64,000 nucleotides of DNA from Oxyruncus cristatus (GCA_013399855.1 VXAY01003150.1:3872358-3936357), one strand, 5' to 3'. Positions 33,147 through 47,482 are shown, numbered from the stretch's first letter. Notes: generated by a model from the sequence alone, not told the origin. Program-made: numbers and translations.

Positions 33147-34664
33147 GCTAGATTTCTCAAAGCTCCAATAAATAACAAGATAGCACCTGAAGCATCTCAG
33201 CTCCCAAAAGTACCCTCCCACCATAACCTGTAAAATTTTGGAACACCTAACGAATCATACTTACAAATTTTAAAATGCCCTTAGCTTTTTTTTTCCTTCA
33301 CAATTCAAAAGCTGTTTTAAAATCATGCAATAAAATTAATTAATAATTTAATAATTATTTTAAACTTAATTTAATTAATAATTTTTAGAAAAAGGTATGT
33401 TAGTTTTCCCTTTAGTGTTTACTACAGGAGATGACAAGCAGACTGAATGACTGAATGTGATCCTTGAAACACAAATTAAGAATGGATGAGGTTCTTTTAA
33501 AAATGACCTTTATTGCTGATTGAGGGCTTTATATGATGTGAATGACAGAAACATGAAGGCTTTATGTCATGAGACTTTATAGTGATAAACATATGTACAG
33601 ACACTTAAATGGAAGATGCCTCTCTTGCTCTCTTGACCTCTGAACTTTACAGATTTTATATTATTAAAGATAACGTACCCATCAGTGTATATAAAAAATG
33701 TAATGCCTTCAACCCACAGTGGCTTGATCAAATAACCATCAAACTACACAAATACAAAATGCTGGGGCAGCTTTTTGTTTCTCAAGTTAGATTATACTCT
33801 ATTATAATGTCTTTCAGACCTCCTTAATACAGGGCCATTTAGGCTTTCAAATATTAAAAAAATCCAAATATTTTTTTTAAAGCCCAAGCGGGCTTTTAAA
33901 CCAACCAAAGAGACCAGACACCCTTCATTTAACTGAATAGAGCCTGGTCTAAATATTGATTGTTCTTACTTTACTTCCATTTTCCTACTTTTTGTTTGTT
34001 TTCTTGGAAAAATTTATGTTTTCTCTTTATTTCTTCAATGTCTTAATAACCACGTTCTAACATTTCATAGACTAGTAGTAACCTCATAACCATGAACTGC
34101 AAACTGCTGCTCTGCAGGAAGATCTGAGCTCTTAAAAAATTCTAAATTTCATGATTAGAAGAGAAAGGTTCCACCTTTCCAGTCACTTCCCTTCTTTCTA
34201 GCTTGGTCCTACCCCTTATCCTTCACCCTTATCTACCATGGCACTGTTCCTATTCTGCTGCTCCTGTCTATGCCTCAGCTGTGCTTTAGGGAAGCTGTGT
34301 TTTTGGAAGGCCAAATCCTGTAGCTCATTTTCAGCCTGATGACCAGTACACACAATTAGGAATTTTGTATTGATTTAAACCGATAGGGTACTGCTCTTAA
34401 TACCTGTGGGAGTTCCTCAGAAATCAATATCACTAATTACCATCATGAGTATGCTTGTGTGAACCATATTGTGTTCTGTCTCCCCAGGTGAGCAGGGTAG
34501 CATTTTCCCCTGTGACCTATGACAGGAGGTATTCTGTCTCCAATTAAAGAAAAAATTAAAAAGTCTATAATTGCATTAACTATTATTGGATACTAACTAT
34601 TATTGGCTTAATCAGCTGTGTTTTGGATTCTCTACAGATAAATGATTTGCCAGTTGCCCATACT

Positions 34665-34725
34665 GGCAAGAAAACCCCAAACAACCCAGAACAAACAAAC
34701 AAACACAAACCAACCAACCAAACAG
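34665..34725. repeat. CAAA/CAAC-rich simple repeat
   Basis: Degenerate AAAC, CAAA and CCAA units run for about 60 bp. The small Gln/Asn/Thr-rich frame across it is a product of the repeat. Confidence 0.75.
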
Positions 34726-37700
34726 AACCCACATAAAACTCCTCACCACAGTTTCTCCATTTCTTTATCTAACATTATACCTTCAAAATCAAAAGGAATG
34801 GAATATGAGGCAATTCAAATGAATGTACATAAATCATCTGACTGCATATAGACTGTAATTACGATTTTTCATCCAGGAAATATAAAAACCTTTATGCTGG
34901 AAGTCAACAGTGAATTATAACTCTTTACACTTACCCAGGTTCTATACTTCAGGCTTTGGAGACAAATTCTGTAAGGTACAATCAGTCTCATGGAGGAACA
35001 CACTCTAAAGTGCAAACTTTACTACTGCCCCCCAGAACAGGCCTGGGGTATAAGGGCAGGAGACAACCAGAACACACAGCTGGGTCACTCCTCACCTGAG
35101 CTGAGAACCAGGCAAGCCAGCAGTGAGCAATCAGCAAAGGCAGGAGCACAATTCCCTGCAAGCCAGAACCACCTGGCTTGGGCAGGATGCACCAGACGGC
35201 CCTTCTGGTAATTCAGGGAGCCACTGACAGGATTTCAAAGTGGACGTGGTGGCCAGACCTGCACTGAACTGCAGTTACTGTAGACGAGCTGACACCGAGG
35301 AAGGAAGTTAAAGGAACACTGCAACTTGTATAATCTTAAAAAAGGCAATGAAAATTTTTATGAAGTACTGGTAGCTCTGAAACCTACAAGCGAAACATTG
35401 GCAACAACCTAAGCAACCCAATTTAGATGTTCTTTGGTTAGACTTCTCTAGGTCACACTCCTCTTTCCTGCACGTGCCCAGGATACACAGGCAGTGCACA
35501 AGACGGTTGGTCCTCCCCAGACAACACAACATCTGTTCCTGTGCTCCTGCGAGGCACAGGTTTCTTCAAGTGCTGACAGTTCTCCATGATTTGGGCTTTT
35601 CAGCAGGCTGGGAATACCTGGACAGTGGAAAACCCAAAGATAATATGGGCTTTGGGGAGGGCACTGCAGTGGGACCAAACATTTTTTTGCATGGCAGAGC
35701 TTCCATCTGGCCTGGCCTGCTAGAGCAGCCAAGAACCACAGACAAGCCAAGCTTCTGGGAGAGCAGAACTGCACACACAGCACGTTCCCACACATTTACA
35801 TTGTGAGGCACCTCAGCCCTGCGTGCACAGCCTGCTCCATCTGCAATCCACGGATCACGGAGCATTAACTGTAATTGCAGACCCACTGGTCCCCTCTGAG
35901 TCCATGCAGTGGTTTGCTGGGAAGCATTCATTGTTCCCTGCGGAGCACAGGGCATGCACTATCCCTTCCCATTCCCTCTTCACAGTCTGCTTCGCTGCCA
36001 GCCATCCCATGGTTTCTCCATGCCTGTGGGACACAGTGGGCACAGTCTTTGGCCCAAGAACTGCAGTGCTCAAACCAGCCAAACAGTGTCGTCATCAGAG
36101 CCGGTGCTATTAATAAATGCCCCATTAGTCACTGTGGTTTCTGATGGGATTCTACATGTGTTAAAAGAGTGAATGCTTCACGTAGCTTCCAATTAGCCAG
36201 GAAATGTTTTCTGGTTCTTTGCCTAGAAGGACTTAGACAACAGTATCATTGTTAGCAATGAACTGCCACCTCCTAATGTTGAGTTACAAGATTTAGTGGC
36301 TTACTAAACTACTACTGACCTTCTTTTATTATTTTTATTATTTTTCTTTATTACTCAGGAAGCTTTTGAAAAACGCTATAAAATACATATTTCAAATTAA
36401 CAGAAATTGGGACAGTATGTATTTAGAACAGATGAGCTGATTTGCAACTCTATGGCACCAAACTATTGCTCAGAAAAAAAAAAAAGGTGACACAGGATTC
36501 CTAAATATGTTTTAGACTGGCTTCCAAATCAATTCAGCAAAACCAGTCTTATCTAAAGAAAATTGCCTTTAGGCAATTGTAGACCCTGAACATTCTCCAT
36601 TAGGATGTGGGGTCAAATTTTCTTACTTCAAACAACCTCTTTGCAATTCTGCGCTACTGCCCTGCTTCTGCCTCCACTTTCACCTTTCTTAGCTCTGATT
36701 CCTTTCTACATTACAGAGAGAACAGTTTGTTATCACCTCCCTCTGTTTCTCCTTGTATGTTGTCTGGACATTAAGCCACAAGACTTCAGGAAGGTCTTCC
36801 AGTAAGGGATCTCCAGACCCTCTCCTGCTCCTACTGGTGCATCTGCACTCATCTTAACAGTGTCTCTTTGCCTTGAAGCTGAGAGAGCCTCTCATCCTTA
36901 ACCTGACCTGCTGGCATTGCTGCCTCAGTCCTCATTTTATTTAATCAGCTCAGGAAATCTATAGAAAGTATTCTGTTACCTAATGAGAACGTCATACGGC
37001 AATCACCCGCAACATACAGATCAATAAACCTCCCCTAAAGGCAGTTTATCACTCATTGTATCCCACAGCAATCCACACTGAGTGTTAGAACTGAGGGCAC
37101 GAAAATTTAAAGTGAGCACAATACAATGATGAATTATGGCCCGGTACAAACTTTTTTTCTTAGTGGAACAAAATCCTACCACAGACGGAGCTTTCTCTAG
37201 CACTCAGGAAGGAAACGCTTAAGTCAGTTAAGACCCAACTATTTTACAGCTCAGCATCATATTGAAAACCTTGTTTTACCATGATTCCTGACTTTCTACA
37301 GGAACTAGTCACTCAGTTCCTTTGACATAAATCTACAGTAACATAAACACCCAAAGCAGCAGAAAAATCTATGAAGTTATTGATACACAGAATACTTCTT
37401 TGTGGTTTTGAGGGAGACCTGAAAAATCCATCTCAGTGAGAATAAAAACATGTGTGTTCATCCAAAAACATCAGAAAAGTTCATTCCTGTAACTTTAATT
37501 TTTTTCTTCACTTTTTCATTGGTGCAGTTCCCACATTACAGTATTGGGAAGACCGTGGGTAAAGTCTCATTGCTGGAACAATTTGCCAATATTTCAGCTA
37601 TGCTTTCAAATTTCCCTTCCAATTAGTTGGCAAAACCAGTCATTTACCCAAGTTTAATGGAAAATTAGAGATTTCTCCCTTGGCTTATTTATTGGGTAGT

Positions 37701-38429
37701 GGTGCTGCACCTACTTCTTTCACAAAACTCAGTTCTGCTTTCCTGTGACCAGTTTGATCCCTCTTCTTGCAGGTTTCCACATTTGAAGTTGCTCCTGGTA
37801 ACAGGCTAAACTCCCTTCTGCTGAACCATGCTAAAGATCAATCCAATATTAGGGAAAAGCATAAACCAATCGATGCTGGCTAACAATGGATCTGATTTTC
37901 CTTAAAGGTCAGGCTTTTCTTCAAACACAGGCTCTGAAGATGGGAAGGGTTCACCAGTGGGACTGATCTCTGGTTTGCACACCACTGTCAAATACCTTCC
38001 AAACCCGCAACCTTGAATCCATTTATTAATTGGCATTATTTTTTAACTGCATTTCCATGAACATATGTACCTAAGAGTATGGAGTGCACTGATTTCTGGA
38101 AATCTTGTGTGTTTTATGCCTTGGGAGCTAACTGAAAACACTCACAAAATCTTTGCCTTTTTATCAAAATCCCAAATTTGGAAAACCTCTGCTCATCTCA
38201 TCCATGGTATCAATGAGGTTCACTTCAAAGAACAGTGAAGAATGATGGCTTAGACTCAATTTGTAGGGAAAAAAAAAATTAACAGAAATGACAAGATTCT
38301 GGAATTTCTTCACAGTAATTCACAGGGCCGAACTTAGACCTTCCATAATTCAAGAGTATTTCTGAGTAATTGTGTCCCCCTAAGAGAGAGAGGAAGAGAG
38401 AGAGTCATGATCAGTTATGACAGACAAAT

Positions 38430-38692
38430 AGACTGCTGTCAGGGAGTTGGAGAGAGCAATAAGGTCCCCCCTGACTCTCCTTTCCTCCAGGCTTAACACT
38501 CCCAGCTCCCTCAGCTGCTCCTCATCAGACTTGTGCTCCAGTCCCTTCCCCAGCTCCACTGCCCTTCCCTGGACACACTCCAGGGAATGCCTTTCGTGTT
38601 GTGAGGGGCTCAAAAGTGAACCCAGGGTTTGAGGTGCCTCACCAGCGCCCAGCCCCAGCTTTATCAGCCACACTTTTGCTGACACACGAAGG
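38430..38692 (-). mobile_element. CR1 LINE fragment (internal 3' region)
   Basis: On the + strand the antisense CR1 blocks appear in the usual order: GCAATAAGGTCCCCCCTGACTC, TCCTCCAGGCTTAACAC, CTCCCTCAGCTGCTCCTCAT, CAGACTTGTGCTCCAGTCCC and TGCCTCACCAGCGCCCAG. It is about 260 bp with neither the true 3' end nor the reverse-transcriptase region. A GAGA-rich tract (38383-38404) lies just before it. The minus frame at 38380-38787 is a relic of this element. Confidence 0.88.
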
Positions 38693-41600
38693 CGTAGCTG
38701 TAAGCCATGTACCCACTGCAACTGAAGTGTCATTGAAATCACTTTCTCTTCTTTCTTCTCCAAGTTTTCATTAGAAATTTCAGCCATAAAATACAGAAAA
38801 CTTAATCCTGCTCACTGTGTCCTTCCAAGCTTTTAAGCGACTTTCTGAAGAGGATGCAAATGGAAACGTGAAATGCAACACATTATTCAATTATGATGTC
38901 TAAGTAGCCACTTTGCATCTTTTAAATGAAACAGGACGTTCCCATGCCATGTAGAGACGCTTTTACAACGTAGGGGCCTTTTAACTGATGCACCTGCAAG
39001 AATACAAATGCTTACTAAACACAAATTTTAAACTGTAAAAGTCCTCTGCCTTCCTCAGGTAGAGTTCCCCTCCCCAGAAGGTCAGGAGCAAGAAGAATGC
39101 CATGTTCAGCTGACGGTGTTGCAGTTGGGCACCCTTGGATTTGTTTTCCCAGATACTCCAACCCATTCTATGCTCACACCATTTAATGGACGTGCAAGTT
39201 TACAATAGAATGTGCCCTAATTTTTGGATGTGGGGGGAAGGGCTACAAAACAGCCTTTGCTGGGTTATGAGAAGTAAACAGGTCAGTGATTCAACATTTT
39301 CTGACAAAGTGCTGAGTTAAGTTAAGCAAACTTCACAGGCAGTCGAGATGATGCAAAATCACAGGACAGATTCTTAGGATTGACTAAGGACCACCAATCC
39401 AGAGACTGATTGTATGGAAAGGGTGGATGGCTAAACAAAAGCATTCAATGTTATTATAAAAAACTGTCACCATTTCTGGGTCACATTCTTATTGGCCAAT
39501 TTCCAGTTGGCAGAGCAACTCTATAGGGTGGGAAACAAGACAGCACAGAGCAGCTTACAACAATGATTGGAAAAGAGGAATGCAAAGATGACAGAAACAG
39601 TCTTCTCCATTCAGCACAATGCTGGGCACAGCTCGAGTGTTGCTGCAGAAAACTCAGCTATTCTTGTAGTACCTTGCATGTTTTCCATCATTATCCAAAG
39701 TGATCTGCCCGGATACAAAATCTATGGCTCACGATACCAGACCTCTGGTAATAACTGTTAGCAAAAAGACCGGCTGGATTTCACACAGAAATGGTGTGTT
39801 TAACACTGAGCATTAGAAAAAAACCCATAGTGTCTCAAAAGAAGTATGTTAAAGCACAGAAGGGTTTGCAGAATAACTAACTTAACATGAGGTTTCTCCT
39901 TGATGGAAAAGCCAAGGATGCCTTAAGTTGTGCAGCACTCAGGGCTCCAGGAGTCTGTAGAAGTCATAAATTCCCCTTCAAGAGGAAGGGAAACGAGCTC
40001 ATACCTCAGCACAAAATCTGCCCCACAGTTCACAGCCCTTGTGTTCTGTTGTACCCCATCACTGGCAATGCCAGAGATCCAATCTGGCAGGAACCAAGAA
40101 GTTATGAAGCCCAAAGGAAATAATTTGGGCATTTGCCCTTTGCCTGCCCCGAGGTGTTCACCAAGGCATGTCCTAGATGACTCACCACTTTTCCTTCCTT
40201 TTTTTTTTTCCTAACAGACAGCTATTAAGTCAAACCCATGTAGCCATACAGTCAGTTCTAAATAACAGGGTCATAAAACTTACAGAACTTACTACAGCCC
40301 AGCCCAGCTGCTGTTTTTATGTCATGAACGCTGCTAAACATAGCACAGGAAGACTTCCTTCTTCCTCCCCGCCCCACGCCTGGCTGACAGCGTGACTTTT
40401 ACCACATTCACAGCCCTCACAGCTAAAAAAAGAAGTTATCTTCCAAAATTAAAATCACCTCCTTCAGCAAAGGGAACAGAGTCACTTGCACTAGTTAAGA
40501 TGTAATTTATATTCAACTCTCTAGTTACCTGTATGACATATACTGAACCCAAAAGCAAGTTTTGAAAATAGATCCTTTTAAAATACACTAAAAATAAGAC
40601 ATTCTTAGAATAAAATCTTAGTTCTATTTGGATCACCATTTGCCATTGTAGCTCATTGGAAGCAACTGAGTTTCTTTAACAAAGAAAAGCTGATTTATTG
40701 CTGGAGTTTGACTAACAGTACTAAAAAAGCAAAAATACAATGCTGATATTTTAGAATCCTGCAGAAACTGTCCTTTAAAAATGCCCTACCAAAATGGATC
40801 AGTTCTAAACCTCAAGCTGAAAGCACAAGACTTCATCATCATCAGTGCTTTTCCTTATAGACCTTATCACACCATGCAGACTAAAATTTACAGTCTTGTG
40901 TGTCTAAATTTAGGTTTTAAAAGCAGATCCAAAATTCTGACTCAGCCTATATATTTCAGCTGTACATATTCCATTGGGTCTGTAAAACAGGGAAATTCTA
41001 ATTACACGAAGAAACAAATGGAGGAATAGCTGAAAAATCATCCTGCTATTGAGCTAACTGCAGGCAACAAGGAGGGCATTAAGTGGATCGGCTCATCAAT
41101 AATGGAATACGGAGACTTTCAACACTAAGTAGGTCAGTGGTACATATTTCTGTTTTACCCTTGGATAGTCACTCAGCAGCCTACTCCCAGTGAACTCACA
41201 CTGCCTCCTTTCTCTGCTTGCCACACAGTCTTCAGCACCACATTTACCAAATCCTCCCAGCCCTGTGGAGAACTCCTGACCTGAAAACATGCGGGGATTG
41301 AAGCTGGATAGTTGGGGCTGTCCAGGAAGGTTGTGTTGAGAAGTGCATTGATATTATTTATTCTCCATCAGCTAGGGGTGTGTCAAGAAACAAGCCTGTG
41401 TGGCTGTTAAAAGGCACAATTCTGCATAAATCTAACCCTGAACTGCTGTATTAAATAGCATGCCTCCCATCAACAGACATTGTCACAAATCCATGCAGAT
41501 TCTTACAAAGATTTGAGTAGTTATAAATTTGAGGTTCTAAATCAATACCCAACAAGACTAAACCATAATGTTTTGTGGTACTTCTGTGAAGCAATACTGA

Positions 41601-41800
41601 TAGCTCTGTCACTTTTGGTACTTTTGCTAAGAAGATACCAACAGAAGAATGGAAATGCACTATTTTGGAAGTCCCACTTTTCCTTAGAGGCTGTAACAAA
41701 TCATTTTTAATTATTTCAGTTAAAGGAAATTTGCTCTTTCTTCCTCTTTTTTGAGTTGTTGCCACAGGGATATAAGTGGAAAGCTGCCCAGTCAGCCTAC

Positions 41801-41884
41801 CAGATACGTGCTGAGCCTCTGCTGAGAAAATTTCAAAGCTGATAGAAGAGGAGCTGTCCAGTTCAAAGTCAACATCATCCAGCC
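41801..41884 (-). other. candidate 84-nt coding micro-exon, minus strand, gene unknown
   Basis: On the minus strand a pyrimidine-rich tract ending in CTCTCCTGCAG precedes an 84 nt block that is followed by the donor GTAGGC. The block is open and symmetric (phase 1 at both ends, a multiple of three) and would encode about 28 residues, LDDVDFELDSSSSISFEIF and then SAEAQHVS. The frame stays open well past both splice sites (41451-41954, 167 codons), which is unusually long for such AT-rich DNA. I do not recognise the peptide or a parent gene, and no other exon of the same gene is evident. It may be chance. Confidence 0.2.
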
Positions 41885-44542
41885 CTGCAGGAGAGTAGCA
41901 CAAGTGGAAATGCAGAAGCAACTGCCTATTCAAAAGTGAGGGCAACCATGACATCCAATACCTTCCGTAAGAAGGCTCTTGATTGACCGACAGAAATCTG
42001 CAGCAGGATCCTTGCTGGGCACAGTAATAACAAGCCAGGAGATCTGGCAGCCAAAGGCAGTGTAAAAAAAGCCAAAAAGATTATTGGTCACTGAAAAGAT
42101 TTAATAGGCATTATTTTTACTGCAGCCGAACTAAATGGAAAAAGCAAAATCAAACAGAGTTTTTATTTCTCTAAGACTACACATACGGGGACATCTCAGG
42201 GTGCCATAGCACACACAGGAAGACTGAGGGATTCCATAATATAATAATTGAAAAGATCAGATGTTCTGCCTGGTAATTTTAACTGTTAAACAACACTTCT
42301 CTGTTGGGTTAGCAAGGGCACCAGCTAATAGAGAACACATTAGTTGTTCTGTATTGATAAATATATCATAGATGCATTCAGAGAAAATAAAGTCTATTCC
42401 GACCTCCTAAATCATATAAAATATTCCTTATTACTTCTGTTAAATAAAAACATTTATTCGAAAGTGCATCTGAAATTAATAAATACTCTAGAATGTAAAA
42501 ATTTTATGTCTAATGCATTTACCACTCCAGGGTGCTTTTCATTTGTTCTCCTCACTCTTCTTAACTGAACAAGTAATTTACGTGAGTAATGAAAATAATC
42601 TGATTGTGCAGCTTTTAATCTATTATTCAATAGCTAAAAGGAAAGTAAAAATCACCCTTTCTATCAATAATTCAGCCTTGGTGCTAATGCAGCCATTGAG
42701 CTGCCCCCCTCACCAGGGCCTCATGCATTTTTAATGCTTCGGGTCTTTGTTAGGAGGTCAAAGATGTGAATTGTGGTGAGAAACACAGTTACCAGGTGCG
42801 GGAAGGTCAACTATAGAAAATATCCCTATTGCCAATGAACAGATTAAACTGGCAGGACTGTAAAGGAAAACTGCATAGTTTGGTCCTCTGTGCCTGACTT
42901 TGCTGAAGATCAAAGATAAATTCCAACTGCCAAGGCTGCCCTGACAGCCCCGGCTGGAAAAGAACCTGGAGCTCTTGGCAGCCCCAGTGAAGTGCTGGAC
43001 AAACCTCAGCCAGCTTGGTCACTCTTCCTTAGCCTACCTGGATCCAAATCCACGTGCTGGGACAGGTGCTCTCTCCAGAGAACCATAGACACAGGGCAAG
43101 GATCTGATGACAGCAGTGCTTCCCTCACAGCCGCGTTTTCACTGGTCTGGATGGTACCGCAATTTGGATACCTGTCACTAAACTTTAAACCTGGACTGCC
43201 TGGACCAGGTCTCAGCACCTAACGAGTCTACCTCGCCTCTGTAGCTCTACTTCCAGTGATGCGTTTTTAGAGAATTGTTCTTTAAACACCTCAGCAGTTT
43301 TTAGAGCCCCAGAGGTATGGATGGCTTCCTTGTCTATCTTGCAAAGCGTGAATTGAGCACTTGCAAGAGAAAGAGCTTAGTTATCAAGGCTTTTTTTTGT
43401 CTGCTAATAACCCCCATTGAGAGTGTAATTTTCTCTGATAGTACAGTTGTCTTCTTCAGGAAAGATTAGCATGTCAAGCAGTCTCTTCGGGAGGGCTCCA
43501 CAACCTCTGAGCTTAGACAGGGACCGTCTCCCGTTAAGGGTGGCACAGAAACTCAGAGGAGTTGACACAAGAGAGACTGATGAACTTTCAGACCTCTCCC
43601 GTGGAGTGGTGCATGTGATCCTGCCACCAAGGAGCTGCTGGTGTCTTTGCATGCCTTCCCCTTCTGTCACACAGAGTGGTTCTGGTACAGAGACCGGATT
43701 CTGCCCTCATATTCCTGGAATTAAAACATTCCTGCCCCAGTCAATCTGCTCTGCTGAAGGCTTGACAAATTAGCTGAAGTTCTGCACTGGAAATGGTCCC
43801 ATTTTATTTTTACCTCTTTACACTCTATATGACCCGGCACTTTTTATGACAGGAAAAGTGAAGGATTTGCCTTATTTCATCATGGCTCAAAATGAAGCCA
43901 ATAAATTCGTGTGTAACACTTGGCAATTTCTCTCCAGCTCTATTTATTGCTGTCAGGTCTTCTTCAATAAGAGGAAGTGATAATAATTTGGACCTGAGAG
44001 GGGAAGCATCCATTTCACATCTGGAATTGTTCCAGAGGGAAAATCAGGCTTGTTCCCCTGTGTGTCACATCACTGCTTCGCATAGATTTGCATTCCAGTG
44101 AAGCTCAGAAAACTTGTATAAATCTACTTACTACCAAAACAATATCACAACAATTGGCCTTATAAATACACTAAGGAGGTAAAAACGAACAAGATTTTGT
44201 AAGCTCTAGCACCGAGGTTAGTGACCATAGAGAATATTGAGGCAAAAGCCAATCTCAGTCTCAGTTTTGCAAGAGCAAGAAATAAAGATCATGTAACCAT
44301 TTCTGTTGCTGCCATGACCACACATTCCAGGCCTGGATGTCTGATTTCCTTCCCATTTATCCTCCTTCTCTCCCCACGTTAAGTGCTGTGTATAAACAAA
44401 GGCCACGTTTTGGGGCTGTACTCCCAAGGGCTGGAAATGATGTTTAGGAATGACAAGGAAAAGCAAACACCCGTAGATGGATACAGAGAGATGGAAAAGT
44501 ACAAGGAAAAGGAGAGCACCAGTCAGCCCTTCAGAAATGGAA

Positions 44543-44556
44543 GTGCCATCTAGTGT
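44543..44556 (-). promoter_or_regulatory. candidate CTCF-binding site
   Basis: On the minus strand this reads ACACTAGATGGCAC, matching the CTCF core at 13 of 14 positions. It has the same orientation as the site at 5973-5986 and shares its CACTAGATGGC core. Confidence 0.3.
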
Positions 44557-45956
44557 TTTCATGCTTTTAGGGATGGACTTGCGCACACAAGCTCCACAGA
44601 ACAAAACATCAAATTTCTTCTTTGCAAGCATAACAAGGAGACAGTGCAGACTCCTAGTGTTGACTAATCATAAACATGAATCAGTATTTAGGTAGGCTAG
44701 GATACAACTGACAGGACAGAGGTTGGCCTTCAGAAGCCTTGGAAGGGGGGGGTCAACCACTAAGTGATGGATGTTATGGAGTAAGATAAATGAGGGGAAA
44801 TACAAAAAGCAACAAGTATTTGGGTTCAAATACACAGACAGAAAAATACTATTTTTGAATGACAACACTCTGAGTGGATATGAACAGGTAAGACTGTGCT
44901 GTTTAAGGCCAGAGGCAAGTGAAATTTTAATTAGAAATTTTAGAAGTAGTAAAAACATGACATAAATTACAGCCTTAGACAGATGGATAAAAGGATTTTA
45001 TGCACAGAACAAACCAGATGCAGACACAGTCTGGATGTGAGAACAGAGAGAGAATTTTGAGCCCAAGGCAGTGCAGTGACTTGCAGGATAGTGGGCTGTA
45101 CCCAGCAAAAGGAAAGGAGTTGGCTCAGGAAAATTAATTGCAAACATACTTCTGACCAGTTTGCTGCTTACTGTTGGTTGCCGGGGGCTTGTTTGCTGAC
45201 CTAAACTTTAGCAAGTCAGCAAATACCCCATAGATGTGCAACACAAAGATGACACAGGATCCACTGCAATCCAGACTGACTGTGCCCTGCAGACACAGCC
45301 AGCTTGTGCGTGGCAATCAATGAGCCAGATGCAATTGTAACTCTGCTAACTGCCTGGAAATGATGCATTTTTTAAAAACTGAACAATTTAAGGGACTGTA
45401 TCGCATTCATTACCATTTCAATCAACAGCAGCACAATGGAGCACTGACAAGATTTAAATGACTACCCAATATAAATAATCTGAAAGGCTCATGATAAGTG
45501 GGGAAGAGATTATTTACAGACTATTTTATTACAGGCTTCCTATTTGGCTAAGATATTGCACATGTGAACTTTTGCATCAGCCATAGCTGCCCAGGCAGCT
45601 CTTTCAGAGGGAGAGATAAGAAAAGAAATAAGGTTGAGGAAGGCGTAATGGAGGCATGGAAAATTGATTTTCAGACTGACGGTGACCTTGACTCAGAGGC
45701 TGAACACGAGCTGCGAAGCAGACAATGAGGATAGAAATAAGCTGCAGACAGCAAAACTGCAAACTTTGTTTGGAATCAGAGATTACAGATAAATTCTGAC
45801 AGCTTGACCCTGCCCCCATAATCAAGTGCACTAATCATGTGATGGTTTTTTAACTTGCAGGGGCTGCTGGGTATTTACGAAAGCACAACAGAGCTCAGTC
45901 ATTATTTCTCTCAGAGACAGCATTCCAGAAGGATGTTACTCAAGTCACTTGTGATG

Positions 45957-45972
45957 AAAAAAAAAAAAAAAA
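45957..45972. repeat. poly(A) tract
   Basis: A run of about 16 A followed by GGAAAGAG. No retroposed parent sequence is recognised upstream. Confidence 0.85.
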
Positions 45973-47458
45973 GGAAAGAGAAATTTCTATATAATGTATC
46001 AGTTATCACATTGTTATAATTCCATTTGTTCACGAAATATTTAAACCATTTTCTGCTATGAAATTTTTTAGGCTGGGTCTGCAGACACGAAAAGATTCAC
46101 AGAAAGAATGCAGGTATGAAGGAGGAGAAAAAAACTCCACATGATGCAGTTAAGAAAGTCAGGGAAGAGTGGCTGCCTGACCTTTGCAGTTTGTCACTGA
46201 GTTATGGGGTCAGATACAAACTGCTCTGAACAGTTTGTTCAGAAGTGCAGAACAACCAGGGACCGTGTTACTCCTAAATTACTGTTTCTCCAGCAAGAAG
46301 CATCTAAAGAGGCTCTGCCTTTATTTTCTTTCTGTGCCTTTTCTACTGTGTAGTTTGGGGAAAGGAGGGGTAGGCAAGGTAGGTGATGTCCACACTCAGA
46401 GTGCCCTGTCAGCACAGGCATTATGTATTACAATATTATGCAGCACACTATGCTGGCACAGCATTCCAAGGTGGATTCAGCTTACAACAGCAAAAAAGAT
46501 TTTTACAGTATAACTTATTGATTACCTGTGAGTGACAAGCTGTTTTTCATGCACAAGTGACTTCAGGTCACACCCCAGGTGCTGATCTGTGCATAATTGC
46601 CTCATCACAAAATCAGTAGGAAGTCCTGGCCTTTGAGCAATGGAGGAACCTCTACTCTACCTAGAAAACACCGCTTTGGTTTCTTAAAATCTCTGGAGTG
46701 GCGTCTAAAGGCTGGAGAACGACAGAGAATATGTGCTGGATTTCTTCCCTGTCTAAAGCTCATTGTGAATGAGAATTTGAGGTCCACAAGGAAAACGCAC
46801 AGTGTTCAGAGATGTAGTATTACAGCACCAAGGTCCTTTGGCACTTGCACAGAGATCCTCTGAACTCCCGGGGCAGCAGCACAGCTGCCGGCCATGTGGG
46901 TGGCCAGCCTTCAGCAGGGCTGAAATCCCACCCACTACTGCAAGTAATATTGGGAATTTCCTACAAAATGTGTTTCTGAATAGAAATCACAGTACTTATT
47001 TTTGTTAGTGTGCGGTAGTGTGCTCAAGGCTCTGTTCTGAAATGATGCATGCCCTGAAACAGAGGTGACCGGGAAACGAAAACCCTCCATTTTTTAATAA
47101 AATCAGGCCAATTCATGATTACAGTTTTTCGAAACTAAGGTTTTTCAGGGAAAGGGAGTTTCTGAATATCTCCATGGCAGACCACTGAGATGGATTATCT
47201 GCGTGTTCTGTGCATGCTGCTTATGATCAATTCTGTTCTACTGTAGAACTTCTCCTCTAGGTAGTGAGGTGGTTTTCTTATTTTTCTGGAAGCATTTTTT
47301 AATTGTTCCAGTAAAACTGAATTTTCACAAATAACATTTAAACTATTGAAAAGTGGTGTATTCTCCATCTGAAAATCATTCCTTCAGAAAATTCCCAGCT
47401 AACTTCCAACCTACACAGCAGCTGGAGCAATTAGCTCTGTGTGATAGCAGAGCTAATA

Positions 47459-47482
47459 AATAACCTTGGTATCAAGGTTATT
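47459..47482. other. perfect inverted repeat, 10 bp arms, 4 nt loop
   Basis: AATAACCTTG is followed by GTAT and then the exact reverse complement CAAGGTTATT. The inner TCAAGGTTA resembles an ERR/NR5A-type nuclear-receptor half-site in inverted arrangement. No function is demonstrated. Confidence 0.65.

Larger units (their letters stand above)
25460..38429. other. gene-poor downstream flank of AMER3
   Basis: I find no coding exon on either strand. The first 1-2 kb may be AMER3 3' UTR. Within it are a CA microsatellite (29379-29413), an A/C-rich low-complexity tract (31071-31186), X-box-like sites at 29853-29866 and 32855-32868, a T/G-rich tract (33107-33146), a very AT-rich block near 33,330-33,390 and a CAAA/CAAC-rich tract (34665-34725). 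The 86-residue Gly/Phe/Trp-rich minus frame at 30990-31250 is only the low-complexity tract read backwards. Confidence 0.5.
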
